Source: Sphingomonas colocasiae (GTDB taxonomy: Bacteria > Pseudomonadota > Alphaproteobacteria > Sphingomonadales > Sphingomonadaceae). From it: a DNA stretch of 64,000 nt. Where the stretch lies: positions 62,001 to 126,000 of the forward strand of contig NZ_JAINVV010000011.1 in assembly GCF_019880585.1 (NCBI RefSeq). The letters run 5' to 3'. How positions within the stretch are numbered: position 1 is the first letter of the stretch; each line of letters opens with the position of its first letter. The notes beneath the pieces were generated by a model. It searched no databases, was not told the origin of the DNA, and was given only the letters and a program-made list of their open reading frames with translations. A program made the position numbers and the translations under genes. Shown one piece after another: positions 17,749-24,950 of the stretch.

Positions 17749-19704
17749 ATGGTCAGGCGGGCCGCGACGCTTTTCCTTGTGGGTCTGACGGCGTCGATTT
17801 CCGCCGCCTCGTCCCCCGATGCGGCTGCCCCGCTGGTGCCTCGCTGCGGTGGGCCATTTCGACTATGCGGTCATGTCGACCAGGATAGCGGCATCCCGCA
17901 CATCCCCTTTCGTTTCGAAATCGCGCAGCATTTCAGCGAAGGGCTCGCGGCCGTCAGGACCGGCGGGCGCTTCGGCTATATCGACCGATCGGGCAAGCTG
18001 ATCATTCCCGCACGCTACCGGGCGGCGGGCCCGTTCCTTCACGGATATGCGGAGGTTCGGACCGGGCGGGGATCCGGCATCATCGATCGCACCGGACGTT
18101 TCGCGGTGCTGCCGAATTTCGACAGGATCATGCCGTTCGGTCCAGACAGCTTCATCGCCACGCCGCGGCGCCCAGGCCGCGCGGCCAGCGACGTGCACGA
18201 CGGATCGCTCTCCGGCTTTCCCGATCCAATAGGCTATCGTCAGAGCGGTGCGGGGCTCTATCACATCGCCAAAGGCTGGCTGACCGCGCAGGATTTGAGC
18301 TTCACCCCGTTCGACGGCCCGGGCCGCGACCTTGTCTGGGCAGCCATCGACGATCCGGTGACAGGGGAAAAATGGGGCCTGATCCGTGCCGATGGGTCAT
18401 GGCAAGTCCGCCCACGCTACAGCCATGTTGAGCGCCTCGACGGTGCGCTCGCTGTCGTCAGCGGCGTGCCCGACGGTCAAGCGGATCGCCGCGATGCCAT
18501 CCGTTCCGGCGTGGTCGATCGCAATGGCCGCCTCGTCATTCCGCTGCAGTTCGACAGTCTGCACTGGTGGGGCCGTTATGGTCTGGCCGCGAAGGCCGAT
18601 CCGACAAATCAGGACGGCATTCACCGCAATCCGGGGGAGGCGATCGTCCGCCCCGATGGTACGCTGCTCACCGGTCGCTATTTCGACAAGGTTGATCTCT
18701 CAAGCGCCAGCCCATTGCCGCGCGTGCGGACCGGCGACAGGTGGTACGGCGTCACGCCAGACGGCGTCCTGCGGACCGATCCGCTCGACGGCAAACGCCT
18801 GCTGCAATGCCCAGGCGGCCTCAGCATCATCCAACGGGGCGATCTGGACGAAATCCGGCACGGCATGCCCGGCCGGCTGATCGGCAGGTTCGATCATGGC
18901 TATGGAACACGGCGCTGCGACGGGCCGCTCACCGTCCGGCGCAACGGCAGATCGAACATCATTTCTCAGGACGGTCGCCTGCTCGGCGGCGCGGATGGCT
19001 TCGAAGATCAGGGAGATTTCCGCAATGGCTTCGCCACCGTCCGAACGGGCGGCAAATGGGGTCTCATCGATGGAGAGGGCCGATTTACCGCACCGCCCAC
19101 TTTCGACCGGCTGACCCTTGAAGGAACAGGCGTCTACCGGGTCGGCGACGGCGATGCCGCCCGCTGGATCGACGTCCATGGCAAACCGGTCGCGCGTCCA
19201 CCGGCGCGGCGGCCGAATCCAGAACGGGCGCTCACCTGCCCAGGCGGATTGCGCTTGTTCGAACGGCGTGGTCTTTGGGGCTTCAGGGACGCCAACGGAC
19301 AGGTCGTGATCGGCCCACGATATCGTGCACTTTCCTGCTTCGATCAGGGTGTGTCATGGACAGCGGCATCCTATGGCAGCGCCTGGTGTCCGATCGGGCC
19401 GGATGGCGCCCGGGTTGCGGCACTGGGTTGCCGCCAGGTCTTTTATCCCTATGTCGCCCGCCACTCAGACCCCGAGTTTTTCGACGAAGATCCATATGAA
19501 AACAGCGTGCTGTGGACGCGCGCATTGCTGGATCATCTGGTCGGCAAACGTGCCGAACCGCCCGGCTGGGTTTCCCCGCGCGCCCTCCCTACGATGTTTG
19601 AACGCTGGCGGCCCCGCGCTCTGATCGGCGGGGTGATCGTGATGCTCATCTCCTTCGCCTGGCTCTATCGGCGGCGGCGATTGGCCACCGGCGCGGCGTC
19701 ATAG
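17749..19704 (+). CDS. WG-repeat protein with signal peptide and C-terminal membrane anchor
   Basis: This 651-residue protein has an N-terminal signal (VRRAATLFLVGLTASISAAS), then many WG repeats of about 35-50 residues. Examples are RFGYIDRSGKLIIPARYR, GSGIIDRTGRFAVLPNF, KWGLIDGEGRFTAPPTFDRL and LWGFRDANGQVVIGPRYRAL. A C-terminal hydrophobic helix (ALIGGVIVMLISFAWLY) ends in RRRR, which should anchor it with the repeats outside. WG repeats form beta-propeller-like surfaces of unknown ligand. The ATG at 17749 is chosen over a TTG at 17719 because it begins the signal peptide. Codon use is slightly less GC-rich than in its neighbours. Confidence 0.8.
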   Translation: MVRRAATLFLVGLTASISAASSPDAAAPLVPRCGGPFRLCGHVDQDSGIPHIPFRFEIAQHFSEGLAAVRTGGRFGYIDRSGKLIIPARYRAAGPFLHGYAEVRTGRGSGIIDRTGRFAVLPNFDRIMPFGPDSFIATPRRPGRAASDVHDGSLSGFPDPIGYRQSGAGLYHIAKGWLTAQDLSFTPFDGPGRDLVWAAIDDPVTGEKWGLIRADGSWQVRPRYSHVERLDGALAVVSGVPDGQADRRDAIRSGVVDRNGRLVIPLQFDSLHWWGRYGLAAKADPTNQDGIHRNPGEAIVRPDGTLLTGRYFDKVDLSSASPLPRVRTGDRWYGVTPDGVLRTDPLDGKRLLQCPGGLSIIQRGDLDEIRHGMPGRLIGRFDHGYGTRRCDGPLTVRRNGRSNIISQDGRLLGGADGFEDQGDFRNGFATVRTGGKWGLIDGEGRFTAPPTFDRLTLEGTGVYRVGDGDAARWIDVHGKPVARPPARRPNPERALTCPGGLRLFERRGLWGFRDANGQVVIGPRYRALSCFDQGVSWTAASYGSAWCPIGPDGARVAALGCRQVFYPYVARHSDPEFFDEDPYENSVLWTRALLDHLVGKRAEPPGWVSPRALPTMFERWRPRALIGGVIVMLISFAWLYRRRRLATGAAS

Positions 19705-19867
19705 GTCGAGATCACCCCTCAATAATCTGCAGATGACCGCTCGTCTCCCATTTCCAGCCGTTCCGTTCCAACCACTATCGCCCAACTCACCTCCACAACT
19801 CGGAGCGCCTCAGGGTGAGACAAGATGTCCCATCGACAAAGCGCCGATCGCATCTAAGGCAAAGCCG

Positions 19868-20266
19868 ATGACCGCCCGGATCAGAGAGTCGCGCCAGGCG
19901 CGGGGCCTGTTTGCCCTGCTGCTCGTCTGCGTGCTGGCGATCCGCGCGGCGGTGCCGATGGGCTTCATGCCCGTGCCGTCCGCTCAGGGCATCATCGTTT
20001 CGCTCTGCACCGGCGAAGGCGCGACGACGGTCCTGCTGCCGATCGAACGCAAGGACGGGCATTCCGGCGATCACAAATCCGCCGAACCGCCTTGTGCCTT
20101 CGCTACCGGGCTGGGCGGCGGCATGGTCGAGCCGCCTTCCGCGACATTCGCGGTCCGTGACCACGCCGGTCATCGCCCGCCCGCCTTGCCGGCGGTCGCG
20201 GACCTGATCCTCCATCGCCTCGCGGCGCCACCGCCGCCCGCGCTCGGGCCGCCCGCGCACGCCTGA
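19868..20266 (+). CDS. DUF2946-family membrane-associated protein
   Basis: This 132-residue protein begins with an Arg-rich segment and one hydrophobic stretch (GLFALLLVCVLAIRAAVPMG). It continues with the DUF2946 hallmark of a small-residue segment ending in FMP and then a cysteine (SLCTGEG). A histidine-rich middle (DGHSGDHK) and a second Cys (PPCAFA) could bind metal. DUF2946 genes often sit near copper or haem-copper oxidase genes, and here a copper chaperone and SCO1 follow. The frame is open from an ATG at 19733, but the first 45 residues lack family character, so 19868 is preferred. Confidence 0.65.
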   Translation: MTARIRESRQARGLFALLLVCVLAIRAAVPMGFMPVPSAQGIIVSLCTGEGATTVLLPIERKDGHSGDHKSAEPPCAFATGLGGGMVEPPSATFAVRDHAGHRPPALPAVADLILHRLAAPPPPALGPPAHA

Positions 20267-20366
20267 TCCGCCGCACGGCGAAGCGCCTCCCGCTTTCGCC
20301 GCTGAACCGCGCATGGCCCGCCCATGCGCTTCGCCAGCCCCACGCACGGGCCGGCGGGCAAAAGGC

Positions 20367-20540
20367 ATGAAGATGATCATAATATCGGGCCCGCACGGCG
20401 CCTTTATCGCGGAATTGCGACGTATCCGCCGGTCGAGCTGGCTGCTGGTCGCCGCCTGCGCGGTCTTCCAGCTCGGCGACGCCGCGATCCATTCGGCGCC
20501 AAGCACGGCGCCAATCCCCCATCAGGAAGGACTTTCATGA
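20367..20540 (+). CDS. Possible small membrane peptide
   Basis: A 57-residue frame with a basic N-terminal half and one hydrophobic stretch (SSWLLVAACAVFQLG) fills most of the 270 bp between DUF2946 and the copper chaperone. Its stop overlaps the chaperone start by four bases (ATGA), which suggests a real coupled gene. No good ribosome binding site is visible, and I know no family. Confidence 0.3.
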   Translation: MKMIIISGPHGAFIAELRRIRRSSWLLVAACAVFQLGDAAIHSAPSTAPIPHQEGLS

Positions 20541-21013
20541 ACTATCCCCTCATGGCCATCGCGCTCGCCGCGACGGCCATCACCCCGCTGGCCGCGCAGA
20601 ATGCCCGCCAGGGCAATATCGCGATCGAGAATCCCTGGTCGCGCCAGACCGCGCCGGGCCAGGGCAACGGCGCCGGCTTCATGACCATCGTCAATCGCGG
20701 CAAGGCGGCGGACCGGCTGCTTGGCGGCACCTCCCTCGCCGCCGCCAGGGTGGAAGTCCATAGCATGACGATGGACGGCGGCGTGATGCGCATGCGCCCG
20801 GTAACGGGCGGCCTGCCGATCCCGGCGGGCGGCGGCGTCGCGCTGAAACCCGGCGGCTATCACATCATGCTGATCGGGCTGAAACAGCCGCTTGCACCCG
20901 GCGCGCAGGTGCCGGTCACGCTACGTTTCGAAAATGCCGGCGCCATCGCCGTGCGCCTGAAGGTGCAGCCGATCGGCGCGACCGGAGCGGAGGCCAGCCA
21001 TGGACGTCATTGA
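20537..21013 (+). CDS. PCu(A)C-type periplasmic copper chaperone
   Basis: This 158-residue exported protein delivers Cu(I) to the CuA or CuB centre of cytochrome c oxidase together with SCO1. A signal peptide (MNYPLMAIALAATAITPLAA) precedes the cupredoxin-like domain. Copper ligands are visible: His and Met in VEVHSMTMDGGVMRM, and the HxM pair in GGYHIML. The spacing matches the family pattern H-x10-M-x21-H-x-M except for one extra residue in the second gap. AGGAAGGA sits 5 bases before the ATG. Its end overlaps the SCO1 start by 14 bases. Confidence 0.9.
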   Translation: MNYPLMAIALAATAITPLAAQNARQGNIAIENPWSRQTAPGQGNGAGFMTIVNRGKAADRLLGGTSLAAARVEVHSMTMDGGVMRMRPVTGGLPIPAGGGVALKPGGYHIMLIGLKQPLAPGAQVPVTLRFENAGAIAVRLKVQPIGATGAEASHGRH

Positions 21014-21653
21014 TCCGCCCCCGCCCGCTCCGCAGCCGCCTGCCCCGTCCCCGCTCGGCCGCCTGCGCCTCGCGCTCTGGGCCCTCGTGCTGATCGCCGC
21101 GTTCGGCGGCGGCGCGCTCTATTTCGCGAGCCGGCAAAAACCGCCCGGCGCGGCCGACGCCTATGCCTCCGCCTATGGCGGCAGCTTTGCGATGACCAAC
21201 CAGGCCGGCCGCACCGTCACCGACAAGAGCCTGCATGGGCGGCCCTATGCGATCTTCTTCGGCTTCACCCGCTGCCCCGATGTCTGCCCCACCACGCTCA
21301 ACCGCATGGCGCAGCTTCGCAAGAAGCTGGGAGCGGACGGCGACAAGTTCGATATCGTCTTCGTCTCGGTTGATCCCGAACATGACAAGCGCGAGGATAT
21401 CGGCCGTTATGTCGAACTGTTCGGTACCCCGATCATCGGCCTCACCGGCACCGATGCGCAGATCGAACGCATCGTGAAGGCCTTCCGCATCTATTATGCG
21501 AAAGTCCCGATCGAGGGCGGCGACTATACGATCGATCACACCGCCTCGATCTTCCTGATCGATCGCGAAGGTAGCTTCGTGACGACGATCGACCATCAGG
21601 AAGGTGACGATGTCGCGGCGGAGAAGCTGAAACGCGCGATCACCCAGGCTTGA
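21000..21653 (+). CDS. SCO1/SenC family copper-delivery protein
   Basis: This 217-residue membrane-anchored thioredoxin-fold protein takes part in assembly of the CuA site of cytochrome oxidase. A proline-rich N-terminus is followed by one membrane helix (about residues 22-42), then the periplasmic domain with the copper-binding CPDVCPTT motif and the conserved distal His in TIDHTASIF. The VSVDPEHD stretch is typical of the family. It overlaps the PCu(A)C gene by 14 bases, so chaperone and SCO1 are co-expressed. Confidence 0.93.
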   Translation: MDVIDPPPPAPQPPAPSPLGRLRLALWALVLIAAFGGGALYFASRQKPPGAADAYASAYGGSFAMTNQAGRTVTDKSLHGRPYAIFFGFTRCPDVCPTTLNRMAQLRKKLGADGDKFDIVFVSVDPEHDKREDIGRYVELFGTPIIGLTGTDAQIERIVKAFRIYYAKVPIEGGDYTIDHTASIFLIDREGSFVTTIDHQEGDDVAAEKLKRAITQA

Positions 21654-21666
21654 CCGCATCGACACG

Positions 21667-21699
21667 CCGAACCGCGGACCGGTCAGGCCCGCGGTTCGG
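21667..21699. terminator. Bidirectional terminator hairpin
   Basis: CCGAACCGCGG (21667-21677) and its perfect complement (21689-21699) form an 11-bp GC-rich stem with an 11-base loop. It lies in the 55 bp between the convergent SCO1 gene and the exported protein gene ending at 21709, so it can serve both strands. Confidence 0.7.
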
Positions 21700-21708
21700 T
21701 TCATCCGT

Positions 21709-22518
21709 TCAGCGGCATTTCGGCGAACTGCCGATATCCACCAGATTCACCACCCGCCCATCGGCGACGCCCATCTGCATGCACTGCCGCGTCGCGCGGC
21801 TGTACCAGATCGTATAGGCGGTATTGCCGCTCTTCAGCGCGTCGACATTGGCGAAGCCGCGATTGCGCATCTCGCTATCGGCCGAACTGCCGCGCGCGCC
21901 CTGAAGGTCGCTCACATCGATCGCGGACTGATAGCCGCCGGCGCGGCGATGGTCGTCGCGATAGCCGGTCTCCCGCCCCTGCCGGCGCACGCCCGATTCA
22001 TAGCCGCGCACATAGGGATCGGACCGGCCGAAATTCTGGTAGCTTTGCCCGTACAGGCCGTCACGGTGGCCGCGTTCGAAATCGGCTTCGGAGCGGTCAT
22101 TGTCGTAATGATTGCCATCGTCATGATGGTGCGACTTGTGCGCCAGCGCAGCCACGCCGATCAGCGCGGCGGCGATGCCCGCCGCCGCCACGGCGCCGCC
22201 GCTCCCGCCGCCACCCGCCTTCTGGTTGCAATCGGCGGGCAGCGTTCCGGTGATCGAATCATAGCGCCCCTCGACCGTCGCCACGGTGATGCATTGCTTG
22301 CTCGACCGGTTCCACCAATAGCCCCAGGTCCGGTCGTCGCCCTGTTCCGAATGGGTGAGCGAATAGCCGCGATCCGCCAGCGCATTCTCGCCCGAACTCG
22401 CCCGCGCGCCGACCAGATCGCGCACATCGCCCGGCGTGGCGGCCACCGCCGGCATGGCGGCGAAGATAGAAGCGGCGGCGGCCGTCGCCGCCAGATAACG
22501 CGAAAATCCCTGTTTCAT
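21709..22518 (-). CDS. Exported protein with an internal domain duplication
   Basis: The 269-residue product has a signal peptide (about residues 1-27, ending AVAATPG). Two related modules of about 60 residues flank a glycine-rich hydrophobic segment and a His/Asp-rich charged linker (HKSHHHDDGNHYDNDRSEAD). Module one reads DVRDLVGARASSGENALADR through SSKQCITV. Module two reads DVSDLQGARGSSADSEMRNR through ATRQCMQM. Each keeps one Cys after a W/Y-rich strand. The middle GGAVAAAGIAAALIGVAALA may insert in a membrane. The ATG at 22518 has AAGGGGA 7 bases upstream. The function is unknown. Confidence 0.7.
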   Translation of the reverse strand: MKQGFSRYLAATAAAASIFAAMPAVAATPGDVRDLVGARASSGENALADRGYSLTHSEQGDDRTWGYWWNRSSKQCITVATVEGRYDSITGTLPADCNQKAGGGGSGGAVAAAGIAAALIGVAALAHKSHHHDDGNHYDNDRSEADFERGHRDGLYGQSYQNFGRSDPYVRGYESGVRRQGRETGYRDDHRRAGGYQSAIDVSDLQGARGSSADSEMRNRGFANVDALKSGNTAYTIWYSRATRQCMQMGVADGRVVNLVDIGSSPKCR

Positions 22519-22649
22519 CGTCTGATCCCCTTGAACAACCCCAGATCCGTCAAACACAAGAAACTCGATCGGGTGTTAATAGAAAAACAACCCGAATTAC
22601 CATGCCGAACTTCAGCATTTTTCTTTTGAATATACAGAAAGATGATACA

Positions 22650-22674
22650 TGATCTTGCCCACCCGACAAGATCA
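22650..22674. promoter_or_regulatory. Perfect dyad in AT-rich divergent promoter
   Basis: TGATCTTG and CAAGATCA are perfect 8-base arms with a 9-base spacer. They lie in the 227-bp AT-rich gap between divergent genes starting at 22518 and 22746. The gap holds no gene, and its base composition marks it as promoter DNA. The dyad may be an operator serving one or both genes; the binding protein is unknown. Confidence 0.45.
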
Positions 22675-22745
22675 GACATAAAATTTTACTGTAACGAAAT
22701 CGTCACCATTTCGGATATCGCATTTGCCAATTCGGGAGAACAGCC

Positions 22746-23144
22746 ATGATCAGGAAATTGACCCTCGCCGCCATCCTCCTCCTCGCCGCCGCGCCGTCGA
22801 TCGCGCAGGCGCCGATCCGCAGCGAACGCGTCCAGTTCGCGCGGGGAGCATCCGCAAAGGCGATCAAGGCCGCGATCAAGGGTGACCAGATCGTCGATTA
22901 TATGGTCGGTGTGCGCGCGGGCCAGACGATGACGGTCTCGCTCAAGACCGGCAACGCCTCCAATTATTTCAACATCACCGCGCCCGGCGCGGAGGCGGCG
23001 CTGTTCATCGGCTCCACCAGCGGCAACAGCCACAGTTTCCGCGTCCCCTCCAGCGGCGATTATGCCGTGCGCGTCTATCTGATGCGCAACGCCGCGCGCC
23101 GCAACGAGACCGCCGGCTACACATTGACGATCAGCGTGAAATGA
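22746..23144 (+). CDS. Small exported protein resembling PliG lysozyme inhibitors
   Basis: This 132-residue protein has a signal peptide (MIRKLTLAAILLLAAAPSIA) and an all-beta mature domain of about 108 residues. The pattern FARGASAKAIKAAIKGDQIV, GQTMTVSLKTGN, PSSGDYAVRVYLMRNAARRN, YTLTISV follows that of g-type lysozyme inhibitors (PliG) and related jelly-roll proteins. The RNxARxN stretch before the last strand is the clearest shared feature. A role in protecting the cell wall from host or predator lysozyme is inferred from this resemblance only. GGGAG precedes the ATG. Confidence 0.65.
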   Translation: MIRKLTLAAILLLAAAPSIAQAPIRSERVQFARGASAKAIKAAIKGDQIVDYMVGVRAGQTMTVSLKTGNASNYFNITAPGAEAALFIGSTSGNSHSFRVPSSGDYAVRVYLMRNAARRNETAGYTLTISVK

Positions 23145-23207
23145 TGCGGATGCTGGGCGGCGATCGGCGCCGCCAGCATCGACGCGCATATCCACGGGGC
23201 ATATTGA

Positions 23208-23879
23208 ATGGATTTCCTGCGCATCGTCCGTTCGCTGGAGGAATTCCTCTACGAAGTGATGTCGTGGCTGGTCTTCTATCCCAAGACGATGTGGCGCGCG
23301 CTTCGCCATCCGCTTGAGATATTGCGCTATTCGGAACGGGAGATGTCGGACAAGCCCGACGATCAGTTCACCGATCTGCTCAGCCCGCCCCTGTTCCTGA
23401 TGATCACCATATTGCTGTCGCACAGCATCGAAATCGCCTCGCATCAGGTGCTGCCCGCGCCGAGCACCAGCATCGGCAAGGAATTGATGGCGTCCGAGCA
23501 GAATCTGCTGATCCTGCGATCGATCCTGTTCGCCATCTATCCGCTGATGTTCGCGATGCGGCGGCTGAAACGACAAAAGCTGCCACTCGATCGCGAAACG
23601 TTGCGCAAGCCGTTCTTCGCGCAATGCTATGTAGCGGCGCCGGCAGCGCTGGCGATGGGCATCGCCGCGATCCTGGCGCGCGCGCACGCGGTGGAGGCAC
23701 AGCTCGCCGGGATCATCCTCTGCCTGATCACGATCATCTGGTATGTCGGTGTGGAGGCGACCTGGCTACACAGGCAGACGCGGGTCCGCATGGCCCCGGC
23801 GATCCGCAGTGCGCTTGGAACCTGGCTGGCCGCCACGCTGCTCAACTCGGCGATCAGCGTGATGGTGCTGGGGCTGTGA
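23208..23879 (+). CDS. Yip1-like multi-pass membrane protein
   Basis: This 223-residue integral membrane protein has about five hydrophobic segments: around residues 65-80, 98-118, 138-160, 165-185 and 200-222. An N-terminal amphipathic part contains SWLVFYPKTMWRALRHP, and the segment DDQFTDLLSPPLFLMITIL recurs in bacterial Yip1-type or permease-like families of unknown function. Residue composition and topology are clear; the biochemical role is not. Its TGA overlaps the GTG start of the next gene. Confidence 0.65.
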   Translation: MDFLRIVRSLEEFLYEVMSWLVFYPKTMWRALRHPLEILRYSEREMSDKPDDQFTDLLSPPLFLMITILLSHSIEIASHQVLPAPSTSIGKELMASEQNLLILRSILFAIYPLMFAMRRLKRQKLPLDRETLRKPFFAQCYVAAPAALAMGIAAILARAHAVEAQLAGIILCLITIIWYVGVEATWLHRQTRVRMAPAIRSALGTWLAATLLNSAISVMVLGL

Positions 23880-24502
23880 CGGCGCACGGCCGGCTCCAGC
23901 GCCGATGCCGCGCGATGGCGCCGGCACTGGCGATGGCCTTCGCGTCCGCATCGCCCGCAACCGCGGTTCCGCCGCCACCGCCCGGCCCGCCCATCGTCGA
24001 TTGCGCACGCCCGATCTATGCCGTCGACACGCTGATATGCGAGGATCCGCAACTGCGCGCCGCGAATGATCGGGTGCGCGCCCTGCTCGATGCGAATCCG
24101 GCCGGCGCCGCCGACCGCGCGGCCCCGGCCGACTGGATCGAATCCCAGCCCGACTGGTTCCGCCGCCGCGCGCTGTGCGCCTTCCGCAAGGAGGGCCGGG
24201 TCTGCGTGGCCGATGCCTATGCCGAAAGGATCGCCGTGCTCACCGCGCTCGGCGCCCCTCCCGCCGAAGCCTGGCGGGAAACGCGCTGCACGAACGCGCC
24301 ATGGGCGGGCAAGCTCGCCATCGCGCGGCAGCCGGGCGCCGTCCTGCTGGGCGATGGCCGGGGCACGATCCTGGCCGTGGCCATCGCGGCAGGCGGATCG
24401 GGCTGGACACCGTTCGTGACGCTGAAACGCGACGATGGCCGGCGGATGCGATTTCAGGGGCCTGCCGGCACCGTGGAATGCACCGCCCGCCGGCGCGATT
24501 GA
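23876..24502 (+). CDS. Exported LprI-like protein
   Basis: This 208-residue protein starts with GTG overlapping the previous stop (GTGA), which indicates coupled translation. A hydrophobic signal-like segment leads to a proline run. A domain like the LprI N-terminal family follows: DCARPIYAVDTLICEDPQL, then a WFRRRALCAFRKEGRVCVAD block with four conserved-looking cysteines and a YAERIAVL helix. A small beta-rich C-terminal domain follows (TILAVAIAAGGSGWTPFVTL). LprI-type proteins are linked to lysozyme inhibition in mycobacteria. With a PliG-like gene nearby, that is an interesting but unproven parallel. Confidence 0.6.
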   Translation: MTAHGRLQRRCRAMAPALAMAFASASPATAVPPPPPGPPIVDCARPIYAVDTLICEDPQLRAANDRVRALLDANPAGAADRAAPADWIESQPDWFRRRALCAFRKEGRVCVADAYAERIAVLTALGAPPAEAWRETRCTNAPWAGKLAIARQPGAVLLGDGRGTILAVAIAAGGSGWTPFVTLKRDDGRRMRFQGPAGTVECTARRRD

Positions 24503-24544
24503 TCCGGCCGGCCGGTCGTCGGGGAAGACCCTGCCAAGGCTCGG

Positions 24545-24934
24545 CTATCGCCGCCGCGCCGTCACTTCGATCTCCACCTTCGCGCCGGGCGCCGGAATGC
24601 CGCAGATCAGCGTGGTGTTGGCCGGCGGGCAATCGCTGAAGCGTGCGCGCAGTCCTTCGGCCACCGCCATCAGATGATCGATATCGGTCAGGTACACGCG
24701 GGTGCGCACCACCGCGTCCAGGCCGATATCGAAACCCGCCAGCACATCGCCCACGATCCGGAAGATATTGTCCACCTGTTCGGAAACCGCTTCGGGGATC
24801 GCGCCCGTTTCGGGATCGGCGCCCACCGTCCCCGAAATATGGACATAGCGATCGTCCGCCACCGCGCGCGAATAGGCGGCCAGCGTTTCGAAACGCGATC
24901 CGGACGACAGGCGCGTGAGATCGGACACGGTCAT
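24545..24934 (-). CDS. Rid-family protein lacking the catalytic arginine
   Basis: This 129-residue protein has the YjgF/YER057c/UK114 (Rid) fold, with AYSRAVADDRYVHISGTVG, VVRTRVYLTDIDHLMAV and the C-terminal GAKVEIEVTA strand. RidA deaminates reactive enamine/imine intermediates from PLP enzymes and amine oxidases, using an Arg in a PARS/T motif. Here that site reads PANTT, so the Arg is replaced by Asn. That places it with Rid subgroups without classical 2-aminoacrylate deaminase activity. AGAAGGAG precedes the ATG. It is the last gene of the minus-strand operon, behind an aminotransferase and an FAD oxidase. Confidence 0.88.
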   Translation of the reverse strand: MTVSDLTRLSSGSRFETLAAYSRAVADDRYVHISGTVGADPETGAIPEAVSEQVDNIFRIVGDVLAGFDIGLDAVVRTRVYLTDIDHLMAVAEGLRARFSDCPPANTTLICGIPAPGAKVEIEVTARRR

Positions 24935-24950
24935 TCTCCTTCTGGAAAGC

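Noticed and set aside
18686-18697. TTGATCTCTCAA inside the WG-repeat gene
   Set aside because: It has the wrong spacing for an FNR/FixK site and lies within a coding region.
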